A DNA stretch of 64,000 nucleotides, taken from an uncultured Chitinophaga sp. (GTDB lineage: Bacteria > Bacteroidota > Bacteroidia > Chitinophagales > Chitinophagaceae). Position numbers and translations under genes: made by a program. The notes beneath the pieces were generated by a model. The model did not search any database. It was not told where the DNA came from and saw only the letters and a program-made list of their open reading frames with translations. The stretch covers positions 1 to 64,000 of the forward strand of contig NZ_CAMLHC010000039.1 of the NCBI RefSeq assembly GCF_946479755.1, given 5' to 3'. Below, piece by piece: positions 8,937 to 17,938 of the stretch (the first letter of the stretch is position 1; each line of letters starts with the position of its first letter).

Positions 8937-10219
8937 GAAGGTCTGTTGTCTTTGAATTTGTTAAGTTTTCCGGCACGCTTCTCCAGTACAAAAGCGTCGA
9001 ACAGCTCGCCGGTAGCGAGGTATGCCCTGAAGTCGAGGCGGTGACGATCAATGGTGACCAGATGGTACATCTGCAGATGCCCGGTAACGATATCGGCCCA
9101 TTCCATTTTCTCGTAGTCATACATTTTGGAGCCGCTCACAGACACCACATAGGCGGTACCGTAAGGAGCAATCTGTTGCATCCCTCTCCCATAGGCATGA
9201 TCATGCCCCTGCAATACAATATCTACCTTATATTGATCAAAAAGCGGTTTAAACCACGTTTTTACTTTCTCATTGCTCCTGCCCTTTTTGGTAGAGAATA
9301 CCGGGTGATGCATTGTTACCACCGTCCATGCGTGCGGGTTAGAAGACAGCGCCTGCTCCAGCCATTGCTGCTGTGCACGGAGTAGCGATTCCGAGGTGGC
9401 CTCCTCCATCATCATAGTATTGAGACTGATAAACCGCACACCCTGTATGTCTGTATAAAACACAGAGCCTTCCAGTTCATCAAGACCGGTACCATTTTCC
9501 GGAAGGGTAAACTGCCTTTTCCAGTGAACGGACAGATGTGGTAATCCATCTTCATGGGTGTATTCATGATTGCCCGGCGTTACCAGCGACGGCACACTGC
9601 CGTGGATATATCCACCGGCTTCAAACCATTGTCCCCATTCATCGTCGTTGTTGGCACGGTTCACCAGATCGCCGGCATGAATAATCAGCTGCGCGTCCGG
9701 CAATTGTGCATAGGCTTTGCGGACCACCCGGCTCCAGAAGGGCCTGATGCCTACCTGTGCGTCACCTAAATAAATAAAAGACAACTTTCCGGTGGCTGCT
9801 GCCGTGCGGAACTGGAGCCATTCGCTCCAGCCGTTATCGTTACCCACACGGTAAGTGTACAGCGTATCCGGCTGCAGATGGGTCAGCGTGAAGCTATGGT
9901 GACATACGTCCAGCAGCGGTGCTGCCTTGACGGTTACCCGGGTCACCTTCGCCGCAAACGCCGGACGGGCGTCTGCTACCGCATATTCCACATATGCAGT
10001 GGCGGCACTGTTGGACCGCCAGGTGATAGCCGCCATGGTAGACGGGTCTTTCGTAATATTCAGAATAACCCGGTCAGGGAGCGCAGAAGCTTTATAAGCC
10101 TCTTCTTCCACAGGTGCTGCCACTGCGGATAACACCGGCGTTGCGGCCAGCGGCAGCAGTGCGCCGGCTTTCAGTATACCTCCCAGGAAATTCCTTCTTC
10201 CTAATGCTTTCTTTTCCAT
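8933..10219 (-). CDS. Tat-exported purple-acid-phosphatase-like metallophosphoesterase
   Basis: This 428-residue protein starts with a twin-arginine signal (GRRNFLGG, residues 7-14, then a hydrophobic segment to about 35). A fibronectin-like N-terminal domain (about 48-138) is followed by a calcineurin-type catalytic domain. That domain shows G-D-A-Q near 152, G-D-L-V near 183, G-N-H-E near 216, M-H-H-P-V-F and G-H-D-H-A-Y-G-R. The Tyr of the purple acid phosphatase G-D-x-x-Y motif is replaced by Asn, so the charge-transfer Tyr is absent although the metal ligands are kept. It lies 13 bp after SusD of locus 2 and overlaps pafA by 4 bp. Confidence 0.88.
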   Translation of the reverse strand: MEKKALGRRNFLGGILKAGALLPLAATPVLSAVAAPVEEEAYKASALPDRVILNITKDPSTMAAITWRSNSAATAYVEYAVADARPAFAAKVTRVTVKAAPLLDVCHHSFTLTHLQPDTLYTYRVGNDNGWSEWLQFRTAAATGKLSFIYLGDAQVGIRPFWSRVVRKAYAQLPDAQLIIHAGDLVNRANNDDEWGQWFEAGGYIHGSVPSLVTPGNHEYTHEDGLPHLSVHWKRQFTLPENGTGLDELEGSVFYTDIQGVRFISLNTMMMEEATSESLLRAQQQWLEQALSSNPHAWTVVTMHHPVFSTKKGRSNEKVKTWFKPLFDQYKVDIVLQGHDHAYGRGMQQIAPYGTAYVVSVSGSKMYDYEKMEWADIVTGHLQMYHLVTIDRHRLDFRAYLATGELFDAFVLEKRAGKLNKFKDNRPS

Positions 10220-10232
10220 ATGTCAATCGTTC

Positions 10233-11702
10233 TTATCTCAGGTACCACATTTTTGTGTTGATATCATCCGCGCCAAATACTTTAATGGCCGCGTGATAGT
10301 TGTCCAGGTTCACATCCTGCTCTGTCATAGGCCAGGCGTACCTCACCGGGAAAGTCTTCTGGAAAGCCATCGGACCCGCCACAAACGCCGGGTAGCCGGT
10401 ACGACGGAAATCAAACCATCCTTCGGCGCCACGGAAAGTCATGGCTATCCATTTCTGGGTGATCAGCTGTTCCAGCGTGCCATTATATTTTACGATGGAC
10501 TGATCATAGTATTTGCGCAGCTGTGCTTCCGCCTGTACCCCGTAATAGTCCATGGAGGACCTGATGCCGCTGTTATACATGCTCTCTGCTGTGGTTCCCG
10601 CCATCGTCACTTTGCCGGACTGTATCGCTTCCGCGATGATGAAACACACTTCCGTATATAACATCAGGCTGGCTTTGTAGGTGGCAGGCTTATTCTGTCT
10701 GAAGAAAGAAGATAAAGTAGACTGGTGCGCTTCACCTCCGTTATAATCGCCGGGGTTCGTATAGGCGTGCGGGATACCCACGTATTTATTTTTGTCGATG
10801 GTGGCGCCTTCTGTACTGGTCACCGGGGCAATCCACAGTTCCAGCCTGGGATCATTACGGGACAGCAGCGCATCCACCAGTTCCTTGCTGGCCTTTGTTT
10901 TCTGAAAATCATTGTCAATCATATTCAGCGGTCCACCGGCCCAGCTGTCGTCTTTTTTCACGCCGAGGTAAGCTACTTCAGCATTATCGGCATTGCTTTC
11001 CATCACCGGATATTCCGCTTTATTGTTCAGGATAGTCTGTATCTCCGTCCACGCGTTGGGGTAGTTCCTGGCGCAGCGGAGCAGCATCCGCAAACGCAGG
11101 GAATTGGCCAGCTTGCGCCATTTCAGGGCATCGCCGACAAACATGGCATCCGCCTTGGTGTCAATACCGGCGCCATTGTTCTTTAATTCGGTATTAGCTT
11201 CTTTCAGCAGGTTTAGCAGGCTGGCGTATATATCTTCCTGTTTGTCGTAGGTGGGTTTGATATTACCATTCTCCACTGACTGTAATGCTTTGGAGTAAGG
11301 CACATCGCCATAGAGGTCTGTCAGGTAGGCCATGTTAAACGCCATCAGCACTTTGCCAGCTGCTACATAAGCGGGTTGTTTCATATCGGTGGCCTCCTGC
11401 TGCATGGTTTTCACGATCATCGCTCGCTGGTAGATGTCCGACCAGTCTACGGCCGTCCAGCGGAACAGTTCATAATCGTTGTTCCTGATCAGGGTGATAT
11501 ATCTGCCCAATGCTACCGGCCTTCTGGCAAATCCGTTCTCTGCATAGGCATAGGCTGTTTGTGTAATTGCTTCTGTCAGATGGTACTCCGGCCGGGTAAC
11601 GGACGGATTGTTAGGGTTGGTATTGATATCTTCAAAGTCTTTCGTACAGCCGGTAAAGGTTAATACTGTCATCAGACCTATAATTATTTTATATGGTTTC
11701 AT
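10233..11702 (-). CDS. SusD-family lipoprotein (locus 2)
   Basis: This is a 489-residue lipoprotein with the lipobox FTGC (Cys19) and the C-T-K-D-F-E-D-I-N-T-N-P-N-N-P start typical of the SusD-like_2 branch (often annotated starch-binding associating with outer membrane). The C-terminus carries the Q-K-W-I-A-M-T-F-R-G-A-E-G-W-F-D-F-R-R-T-G-Y-P pattern of this branch. It starts 12 bp after SusC and is followed by two phosphatases, which suggests that the captured ligand is phosphorylated rather than a plain glycan. Confidence 0.92.
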   Translation of the reverse strand: MKPYKIIIGLMTVLTFTGCTKDFEDINTNPNNPSVTRPEYHLTEAITQTAYAYAENGFARRPVALGRYITLIRNNDYELFRWTAVDWSDIYQRAMIVKTMQQEATDMKQPAYVAAGKVLMAFNMAYLTDLYGDVPYSKALQSVENGNIKPTYDKQEDIYASLLNLLKEANTELKNNGAGIDTKADAMFVGDALKWRKLANSLRLRMLLRCARNYPNAWTEIQTILNNKAEYPVMESNADNAEVAYLGVKKDDSWAGGPLNMIDNDFQKTKASKELVDALLSRNDPRLELWIAPVTSTEGATIDKNKYVGIPHAYTNPGDYNGGEAHQSTLSSFFRQNKPATYKASLMLYTEVCFIIAEAIQSGKVTMAGTTAESMYNSGIRSSMDYYGVQAEAQLRKYYDQSIVKYNGTLEQLITQKWIAMTFRGAEGWFDFRRTGYPAFVAGPMAFQKTFPVRYAWPMTEQDVNLDNYHAAIKVFGADDINTKMWYLR

Positions 11703-11714
11703 GATGTGAATGAA

Positions 11715-14700
11715 TTAAAAATTGCAACTCAGTTTAGCGCCATAAGATCTTGTTCCGGGCAGCGTCCAGTGGCCCACGCCCTGGTAACGCTGGCTGGACA
11801 GGCTCATCGTGATTTCCGGATCGTAACCGTTATTGGCTGCGGTCCAGGTGTACAGGTTATTACCGATCAGCGAGAGCGACAGGTTGCTGAGGAAAGGAAT
11901 ACGGCGCATGACGTTGCGACCGAAGGCATAGGTAACGGACACCTCTTTCAGCTTTACGTAAGTAGCGCTATAGGTTTCGTTCTCATAGTATTTCCAGTAT
12001 TTGTTATCGTAATAATCGGCAGCGGCGATGATGACATCATTGGGTTTATAAGTACCATTTCCTTTATCGATCACGCCTTCCATCAGCATGCCGTCGTCCC
12101 GCTTAACACCGTTGGCGTCTGTCCAGGTGAGGCCGCCATGCGCGGCATCCCTTCCATACAGCGTATTCGTGGTACGCCCGTCCTGGATAAGGCTTTTAGC
12201 CACATAAGAGTAATAAGAGCCACCCTGGCGCCAGTCGATCAGGAAGTTCACCGTCAGATTTTTATAATGGAAGTTGTTGTTGAACCCTACCATAAAATCA
12301 GGGTTGTAATTACCGATCTTCACCAATTCCGGGTCCTGTTGCTGCAGTCCGTTGCTGTTCAGCAGGGCCTGTCCTGCGTAGGGGCCTTCTTTCACTTTCA
12401 CCCAGCTTCTGCTGTAGAAATCACCCATTTTAGTACCTTCTTTTATCAGGTAGACGATATTGCTGCCGTCGGTGCTACCCAGCATGTAACTGGTTACGGC
12501 TGGTGTGAGCGAGATGACTTTATTTTGGTTACGCGTAAAATTGATATCGGACTTCCAGGTGAATCTTCCTTTTACCGGAACGGTGTTCAGCGCTATCTCC
12601 CAGCCGCTGTTCTGGATGTTACCGGCATTGATGAGCATACTGTTGGCGCCGGACGCGATGGTAGTAGGCACCTGTATGATCTGGTTCCTGTTGTTGGTTT
12701 TATACCAGGTAACGTTGAGGGCTAAACGGTCTTTGAAGAAACTGACGTCCAGTCCACCTTCGTAGGAAGTGGCGATCTCCGGTTTCAGCAGGCTGTTACG
12801 CTGGCTGAAGCTAATGGTAGCGCGTTTCACCGTGCCCCAGTCGGTATCGAAAGGTACGGTATTGAACAGTTGATAAGGATCTGTGTCGGCGCCCACCTGC
12901 GACCAGTTGGCCCTTAATTTCAGGTAAGACAGCTGCCGCCATTGGATATTCAGTATCTCCGAAAGAATAGCGCTCACGGATACAGAAGGATAAAAATAGG
13001 CGTTGTTGGACTTTGGCAGGGTGCTGCTCCAGTCATTCCTGGCAGTGAGGTTGAGGAAGAGATAATCATTGTAGCTGATCTCACTCATGCCGTAGATACT
13101 GTTGATACGTTTATGAGACCTTGACTGGGTATTGATCACTGATCCGGCAGCAGCATTGGAGAGGTTGTAGATACCTGGCAGGGTAAGGCTTCCGGCCGAC
13201 TGCTGGTTGGACTGCAGCTGCTGGTCCATGCGGTTGCCGCCTACGGCGACAGACAGTTTAAAATTATTTTTCAGTTCCGGTTTATAGGTCAGCAGGAAGT
13301 CGCTGTTCTGTTCTCTGAACTGGCTGTTTCCCAATACAAAGGCGCCTTTAGGATTTCTTTTCGCGCTGAAGGGCCGTTTCTGGTCTTCCGACAGGGAATA
13401 ATAATCCAGCCCGGTGCGCAGCATGAGGCTCAGGTCTTTCCGGAGGTCCAGCTGCACCTGTACGTTACCTGTGATGCGGTTACGGTTGTAGCTGTTCGTT
13501 TCTTCGTAGGCGATCAGGTAAGGGTTGTCGTCGCTACTGTAGGGATTGTACTGTTGCAGGTCTTCTTTTCCCGGCACCCAGTAGTTACGCAGCGCATGGA
13601 TATCTACGTTGGGCGCCAGTTTGTATGTCTGCATGGTCACGCTTTCCGTGTAGGCCGAGGGGCGGTTGTCGCTGGTGCTGTTCGTATAGGCGATATTGCT
13701 GCTGACGTGGATGGATTTATTCAGATGGTAGGTGCCGGAGAAGGTCAGGTTGTTGCGTTTCAGGTCTGTATTGGGGACGATGCCCTGGTTCTGCATATTG
13801 GCGTAGGAGATCCTGAAGTTGCCGGCATCGCCGCTTTTAGACACGGCGATATTGTTGGTGATGGTGCGGCCGGTGCGGAAGAAGTCTTTTACCCGGTTGG
13901 GATAAGCTTTCCATTCCAGGGGTACCGGTTTACCGTTTTCATCGAGGGGGCTGTTCCACTGTACCAGTTTGCGGCCGGTATTCAGTTTCGGGCCCCATGC
14001 GGCGGTGCTGAGGGTGTTATCAGTTCCGGCCCAGTCGCCGCTGCCGAATTCGTTCTGGAAATGAGGGAACAGCCATGCTTTATCAAACATTGCGGTGGAG
14101 TTGAAGCTCACGCCCAGGCCTTTTTTGGCGGCGCCGGATTTGGTGGTGATGAGGATAACGCCGGAACCGGCGCGGCTGCCATAGAGCGCGGCTGCGCTGG
14201 CGCCTTTCAGGACAGTGATGCTGGCGATATCGTCAGCACTGATATCGCTGATAGGGCTGCCGTAGTCGACGGTCTGTTTACCGTCCACCGCCTGTGCGGG
14301 GTTCTGAATGGCGGGCGCCACGGGCACTCCGTCAATCACGTATAATGGCTGGTTGTCTTTACTGATAGAGGATTGTCCGCGGATGGTGACCATCACGCTG
14401 GAGCCGGGATCGGAGCCGGTACTGCGGATGCTGACACCGGGCACGCGTGCCGCCAGGCTGTTCATCACATTGGGCTGGGGCACATCGCTTACTTCTTTGG
14501 AAGAGAGCTGGGAGATGGAATAGCCCAGGTTGCGTTCTGCTTTTTTGATGCCCAGTGCGGTGACCACCACTTCGCCCAGTGCTTTGGTAGAAGGCGGTGG
14601 TATTTCATTGGCCGGCGCAGCCTTTGGCGCGTCCTGCTTTTTAACGGCGGGGGCTACACTGAGAATAGCGTAGTTGTTCACCATGCGGCATTGTATGGAT

Positions 14701-14963
14701 ACGTCCGTTGCCAGCCAGCCGAGCGCTTCTTTCAGGGTAGCGGTGTGTTTGCGGACATTGACAGTACGTGACAACAGGGCGTTGACTTCTTCATCGAATG
14801 TTACCTGTAGTTGTTGCTGGCTTTTCATCTGCTGGATAAACTGCCTTACCGTCAGCGTGGCGCCGCTGAAATTCAGCGTGCGGTCCTGCTGCGCCAGCAG
14901 CCGGATGCTGACCGACAGTAGAAAAAACAGCATCAGTATCCGATGCAATAAAAATGTTTTCAT
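11715..14963 (-). CDS. SusC-family TonB-dependent transporter with STN domain (locus 2)
   Basis: This is a 1082-residue outer-membrane transporter. A signal peptide (about 1-24) is followed by an STN signalling domain (about 28-105). The latter contains the V-T-F-D-E-E-V-N-A-L pattern and lets the transporter report to FecR. The next segment is a short Pro/Ala-rich linker that leads straight into the EVVVTALGI TonB box, so the usual CarboxypepD_reg domain is missing. The plug with D-I-A-S-I-T-V-L-K-G-A-S-A-A-A-L-Y-G-S-R and the barrel follow, ending in an aromatic residue (CNF). It is the first gene of SusC-SusD-phosphoesterase-pafA and lies behind a hairpin that separates it from FecR. Confidence 0.93.
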   Translation of the reverse strand: MKTFLLHRILMLFFLLSVSIRLLAQQDRTLNFSGATLTVRQFIQQMKSQQQLQVTFDEEVNALLSRTVNVRKHTATLKEALGWLATDVSIQCRMVNNYAILSVAPAVKKQDAPKAAPANEIPPPSTKALGEVVVTALGIKKAERNLGYSISQLSSKEVSDVPQPNVMNSLAARVPGVSIRSTGSDPGSSVMVTIRGQSSISKDNQPLYVIDGVPVAPAIQNPAQAVDGKQTVDYGSPISDISADDIASITVLKGASAAALYGSRAGSGVILITTKSGAAKKGLGVSFNSTAMFDKAWLFPHFQNEFGSGDWAGTDNTLSTAAWGPKLNTGRKLVQWNSPLDENGKPVPLEWKAYPNRVKDFFRTGRTITNNIAVSKSGDAGNFRISYANMQNQGIVPNTDLKRNNLTFSGTYHLNKSIHVSSNIAYTNSTSDNRPSAYTESVTMQTYKLAPNVDIHALRNYWVPGKEDLQQYNPYSSDDNPYLIAYEETNSYNRNRITGNVQVQLDLRKDLSLMLRTGLDYYSLSEDQKRPFSAKRNPKGAFVLGNSQFREQNSDFLLTYKPELKNNFKLSVAVGGNRMDQQLQSNQQSAGSLTLPGIYNLSNAAAGSVINTQSRSHKRINSIYGMSEISYNDYLFLNLTARNDWSSTLPKSNNAYFYPSVSVSAILSEILNIQWRQLSYLKLRANWSQVGADTDPYQLFNTVPFDTDWGTVKRATISFSQRNSLLKPEIATSYEGGLDVSFFKDRLALNVTWYKTNNRNQIIQVPTTIASGANSMLINAGNIQNSGWEIALNTVPVKGRFTWKSDINFTRNQNKVISLTPAVTSYMLGSTDGSNIVYLIKEGTKMGDFYSRSWVKVKEGPYAGQALLNSNGLQQQDPELVKIGNYNPDFMVGFNNNFHYKNLTVNFLIDWRQGGSYYSYVAKSLIQDGRTTNTLYGRDAAHGGLTWTDANGVKRDDGMLMEGVIDKGNGTYKPNDVIIAAADYYDNKYWKYYENETYSATYVKLKEVSVTYAFGRNVMRRIPFLSNLSLSLIGNNLYTWTAANNGYDPEITMSLSSQRYQGVGHWTLPGTRSYGAKLSCNF

Positions 14964-15047
14964 TATTTTACAATTGATTTTAGATGCAGGTGATTTATGC
15001 CTGCATTTCAGGTTACTTGGCTGACAAACCCGTCAGTTGCTATTTAA

Positions 15048-15069
15048 GCGCCCCGTTGCACCGGGGCGT
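15048..15069 (-). terminator. Hairpin between FecR and SusC of locus 2
   Basis: CGCCCCG (15049-15055) pairs with CGGGGCG (15062-15068), a 7-bp G+C stem with a 6-nt loop, placed just after the FecR stop. Only a short T-containing stretch (CTTAAAT) follows on the minus strand, so it may act as a partial terminator or processing site. Confidence 0.5.
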
Positions 15070-15077
15070 TTAATATT

Positions 15078-16061
15078 TTAGTAGATCACGATGGTATCTT
15101 TTTCCTGCCGGTACCGGAACCCTGCCGTTTGTGAGAGGATGTCCATGACTGCCGGCAGCGACAGCTGTTTAAATTCCGCGGTGATACGCTTTTGCAGCAG
15201 TTCTTTTCCGGTGATGCGGATCTTTATGTTATACCATTGTTGCAGGTCCTCGCAAACAGTATTTAATGGCTCCTGGTCGAAGGTGAGCTGACCGCTGGTC
15301 CAGCTGGTGGCTGCATTGGCAGCTACGGCAGACAGGTGGAAGCTGCCACCCTGTTTATCGACGGTGACCTGTTGATCTGGCTGGAGATCGGTGAGCCGTT
15401 GACCATGGTAGCCTAACAGTCTTACTTTTCCGGAGAGGAGCGTTACGGTGAGCCGGCTCCGGTCGTCTACCTCAAAAGCGGTACCTAATACCTGCGTGGT
15501 GTATTTCCCGGAGGTAACGAGGAATGGCCGTTCGGCAGCGGAGTGGATATTAAAAAAGGCGCGGCCGGATAGGCGTACCTCCCGGATAGCAGTATTAAAT
15601 TCCGGGATATAACTCACGGAGGAACCGGGGAAGATGGTCACCTGGGAGCCGTCTGGCAGCTGCAGTTCGCGGGGTGTTCCCGGTGCAGCGGTGATAGTCT
15701 GCCATGCCAATACCGGCTGCCGGGGCGCCGGTTTAAAAAACAGCCAGGCGGCCACCGTTACGAGCAGCAGCAGCGTGGCAACTGCAGCGAGCCGTGGATA
15801 CAGCATCCGGCGGCGGACAGTGATACCTGCCAGGCGGCGGAACTGCTGCCAGTCATTATCAGAAGCCTTGTCAGGTGTTGAAGCGCTGGTATTGGCCCAC
15901 GCCGCTTCCATGCAGGCCTGTACAAACGCCGCGTCTTTGCCGCTGACGATATACGCCTCAATAGCCGCGCGGATAGCGGGATTGGAAATCTTACCTTCGA
16001 AATAGCGGGTCAGCAAGTGGCTGTCCGGTTGAAAATCTGCCATAGTGATCGATTCATCCAT
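15078..16061 (-). CDS. FecR-family anti-sigma factor (locus 2)
   Basis: This is a 327-residue protein with a cytoplasmic N-terminal region, one membrane segment (about 91-109, LAAVATLLLLVTVAAWLFF), a FecR domain with the L-P-D-G-S-Q-V and L-S-G-R-A-F-F-N-I motifs (about 133-235), and a DUF4974 domain (about 250-325). The partner SusC has an STN domain, so the canonical chain STN-FecR-sigma is complete in this locus. It follows the sigma gene by 45 bp. Confidence 0.92.
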   Translation of the reverse strand: MDESITMADFQPDSHLLTRYFEGKISNPAIRAAIEAYIVSGKDAAFVQACMEAAWANTSASTPDKASDNDWQQFRRLAGITVRRRMLYPRLAAVATLLLLVTVAAWLFFKPAPRQPVLAWQTITAAPGTPRELQLPDGSQVTIFPGSSVSYIPEFNTAIREVRLSGRAFFNIHSAAERPFLVTSGKYTTQVLGTAFEVDDRSRLTVTLLSGKVRLLGYHGQRLTDLQPDQQVTVDKQGGSFHLSAVAANAATSWTSGQLTFDQEPLNTVCEDLQQWYNIKIRITGKELLQKRITAEFKQLSLPAVMDILSQTAGFRYRQEKDTIVIY

Positions 16062-16106
16062 AAGGACGACGGTCGATGGCTGGTCAAACTATCGGAGCAG
16101 CCGGAA

Positions 16107-16700
16107 TTAATATTCCGTTAACATTGGCACCAGCACAACGGCTGCCAGCATGAGGAAATCGGCGTAGTCATGTAACTCTCTCCTGATGAATTTCAGCGAG
16201 GCGGCGATATGGTTCTGTACCGTGAAGATAGATACATTCAGTTGCGCCGCGATTTCGGCATAACTCATACCCCGTTCACGGTTAAGGATAAACGCTTCCC
16301 GGCGGCGGGGCGGCAGCTTGTCGAGGCAGGCGCGGTAGCGGGTAAGCAACTCCCGGTAGCTGACCGTTTCGCTGATGTTCTCTGTGGCGGGCGCCTCTTC
16401 TTCCCGGGCGCCGAGCGTTACCAGCGTCTTTTTACGACGCAGCATGCTCACCGTTTCATGGCGCATCATGGTAAAAAGGTAGCTGTTGAAATCACTGAGC
16501 GTGGCGATCCTTGCTTTCTGCTGCCATACCTTCAGCATTACGTTCATGGCCAGTTCCTCGCTGATCGCCGGATCATCGGTATAGCTCAGGGTATAGCGTT
16601 TCAGCCGGGGAAAATAATATTCGAAGAGTGGTTTGAATTGCAGGTCATTTCCGGCCAGCCAGTCGTGCAACAGTATTGGAATCAGCGTAGAGTCTTCCAT
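16107..16700 (-). CDS. ECF RNA polymerase sigma factor (locus 2)
   Basis: This is an ECF sigma factor of about 197 residues. Region 2 has the A-I-S-E-E-L-A-M-N-V-M-L-K-V-W-Q pattern, and region 4 the M-S-Y-A-E-I-A-A-Q-L-N-V-S-I-F-T-V-Q-N-H helix-turn-helix. The ATG at 16700 (MEDSTLIP) was chosen because a promoter-like -7 element sits at 16725-16732, upstream of it; the ATG at 16712 is the alternative. As in the other loci it ends in a hydrophobic tail (LMLAAVVLVPML). Confidence 0.9.
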   Translation of the reverse strand: MEDSTLIPILLHDWLAGNDLQFKPLFEYYFPRLKRYTLSYTDDPAISEELAMNVMLKVWQQKARIATLSDFNSYLFTMMRHETVSMLRRKKTLVTLGAREEEAPATENISETVSYRELLTRYRACLDKLPPRRREAFILNRERGMSYAEIAAQLNVSIFTVQNHIAASLKFIRRELHDYADFLMLAAVVLVPMLTEY

Positions 16701-16724
16701 CAGACAGCTCATTTTTGATGGAAG

Positions 16725-16732
16725 CAAAAATA
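16725..16732 (-). promoter_or_regulatory. Candidate -7 promoter element for the locus 2 sigma gene
   Basis: TATTTTTG on the minus strand fits the Bacteroidota -7 consensus TAnnTTTG and is about 25 bp before the start codon. No clear TTTG is seen 19-21 nt upstream, so the promoter call is tentative. Confidence 0.4.
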
Positions 16733-16847
16733 ACAGTGGAATATTAAGGGATTATTAACTCGTTGAGTGGGTGGCAAGCGTGGCAGCGAGGTAGTTGGCA
16801 GGAACAACCGAATTTTTTATTATCTTTAACGGATATATACATATACT

Positions 16848-16892
16848 ATGCAACGTTTATTCTCTTCCAATACACCTCCGCCGGTAGCCTAA
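16848..16892 (+). CDS. Putative 14-residue leader peptide with three consecutive prolines
   Basis: The ORF reads MQRLFSSNTPPPVA followed by TAA. It begins about 20 bp after a TATCTTTA promoter-like box and lies 145 bp upstream of the EamA gene. Its three Pro codons (16875-16883) run into a hairpin: CCGGT and AGCC (16880-16889) pair with GGCT and ACCGG (16893-16906). A ribosome paused at the Pro codons would open this hairpin. A second hairpin (TTCCCGT / ACGGGAA, 16921-16941) follows. The downstream genes include a prolyl-tRNA-editing protein, which fits sensing of proline charging. The role is inferred, and such a short ORF could occur by chance. Confidence 0.45.
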   Translation: MQRLFSSNTPPPVA

Positions 16893-17039
16893 GGGCTGAA
16901 TAACCGGATGACGCATGATATTCCCGTTTGTGTGACGGGAACAGGTTCTCGTATGTTTTCCTTTCTGTATTTCAGGGTTGTTTAGCCTCTGCTCAGCACG
17001 TGGTTATTCTTTAGTATTTATCAGACAAATCCTGAAATG
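16880..17039 (+). promoter_or_regulatory. Structured 5' leader of the EamA-YbaK operon
   Basis: Three inverted repeats follow the putative leader ORF: 16880-16906, 16921-16941 (7-bp perfect stem), and ATTTCAGG (16969-16976) with CCTGAAAT (17031-17038). The last one includes the A and T of the EamA start codon (17037) and would hide the translation start. The arrangement resembles a translation-coupled attenuator. No known riboswitch consensus was recognised. Confidence 0.4.
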
Positions 17040-17936
17040 AAAAATTTTAAATATTCGCTCATGGTCCTGTTGGGAGGGATCATGTACGGAACGATGTCCT
17101 CGTTCGTAAAACTATCCTATGCATCAGGCTATCATGCCGCCGAGATTGCTTTTTCTATGTCCCTCATATCCGCGGTGCTGCTGGGGATGGTCCTGTTGTT
17201 CTCAAGGGGTAAGCATAACAGGGTGAAGCTGTCAGGCAGATCAGCGATCTCATTGTTGTTAGTAGGAAGCCTCATCGGGCTGACGAACTTTCTGTATTAC
17301 CTGTCGGTGAGTTATATCTCCGCCTCGCTGGCGATCGTGATCCTGATGCAATTCACCTGGTTCAGTTTACTACTGGAATGGCTTATTTTCCGGCAGCGGC
17401 CGGGCAGGCTGGAGCTGATCATCGTGCTGTTTATCCTGGGGGGCACCGTTATGGCGGGCAACCTGTTCCAGGCGGAGGCTTTGTCTTTCTCCTGGCGGGG
17501 AATGGCTTTTGCCCTGGCCTCATCCTTCACCTATGCAGTGTATATTGTGGCCAATAGCAGGGTAGGCAAAGTAGTAAGGTGGCAGTCCAAAAGTACGCTC
17601 ATTATGATCGGTTCCGCGTTGATTATCTTTGTCGTCAATGCCCGCACGATCGTATCCGACAGCCATCTGGATTATACGTTCCTCTTATGGGCGGTATTCC
17701 TCGCTGCGGTGGGAACCACTATACCCACCGCCCTTTTTGCCGCCGGTATTCCGAAAATCGGCGCCGCTACCAGCGCCATCCTGATGACGGTAGAATTTCC
17801 GGTGGCTGTTTTATGTGCCTATATTGTGCTGCATGAAGCCATCAGTCCGGTGCAGATAGCGGGTATCGTCGTGATGCTGGCGTCCATTGCGGCTATGAAC
17901 TATTACAAATCGTCAAAAACAAAAAAAGAAAGCTGA
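17037..17936 (+). CDS. EamA-family (DMT superfamily) permease
   Basis: This is a 299-residue inner-membrane protein with about ten transmembrane helices arranged as two EamA repeats (about 7-140 and 155-290). It is of the RhaT/RarD-like drug/metabolite transporter type, usually exporters of amino acids or related metabolites. The substrate cannot be read from sequence. The stop is 2 bp before the start of the YbaK-like gene, so the two are co-translated and presumably functionally linked, possibly through proline or a proline analogue. Confidence 0.88.
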   Translation: MKNFKYSLMVLLGGIMYGTMSSFVKLSYASGYHAAEIAFSMSLISAVLLGMVLLFSRGKHNRVKLSGRSAISLLLVGSLIGLTNFLYYLSVSYISASLAIVILMQFTWFSLLLEWLIFRQRPGRLELIIVLFILGGTVMAGNLFQAEALSFSWRGMAFALASSFTYAVYIVANSRVGKVVRWQSKSTLIMIGSALIIFVVNARTIVSDSHLDYTFLLWAVFLAAVGTTIPTALFAAGIPKIGAATSAILMTVEFPVAVLCAYIVLHEAISPVQIAGIVVMLASIAAMNYYKSSKTKKES

Positions 17937-17938
17937 GC

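Noticed and set aside
11706..14345. Long plus-strand ORFs of 339 and 263 codons
   Set aside because: They are antisense to a complete SusC gene and read as Val/His/Gly-rich shadow translation.
16848..17036. Known riboswitch (SAM, cobalamin, TPP) before the EamA gene
   Set aside because: None of the conserved core sequences could be found; only simple stem-loops and the short ORF are visible.
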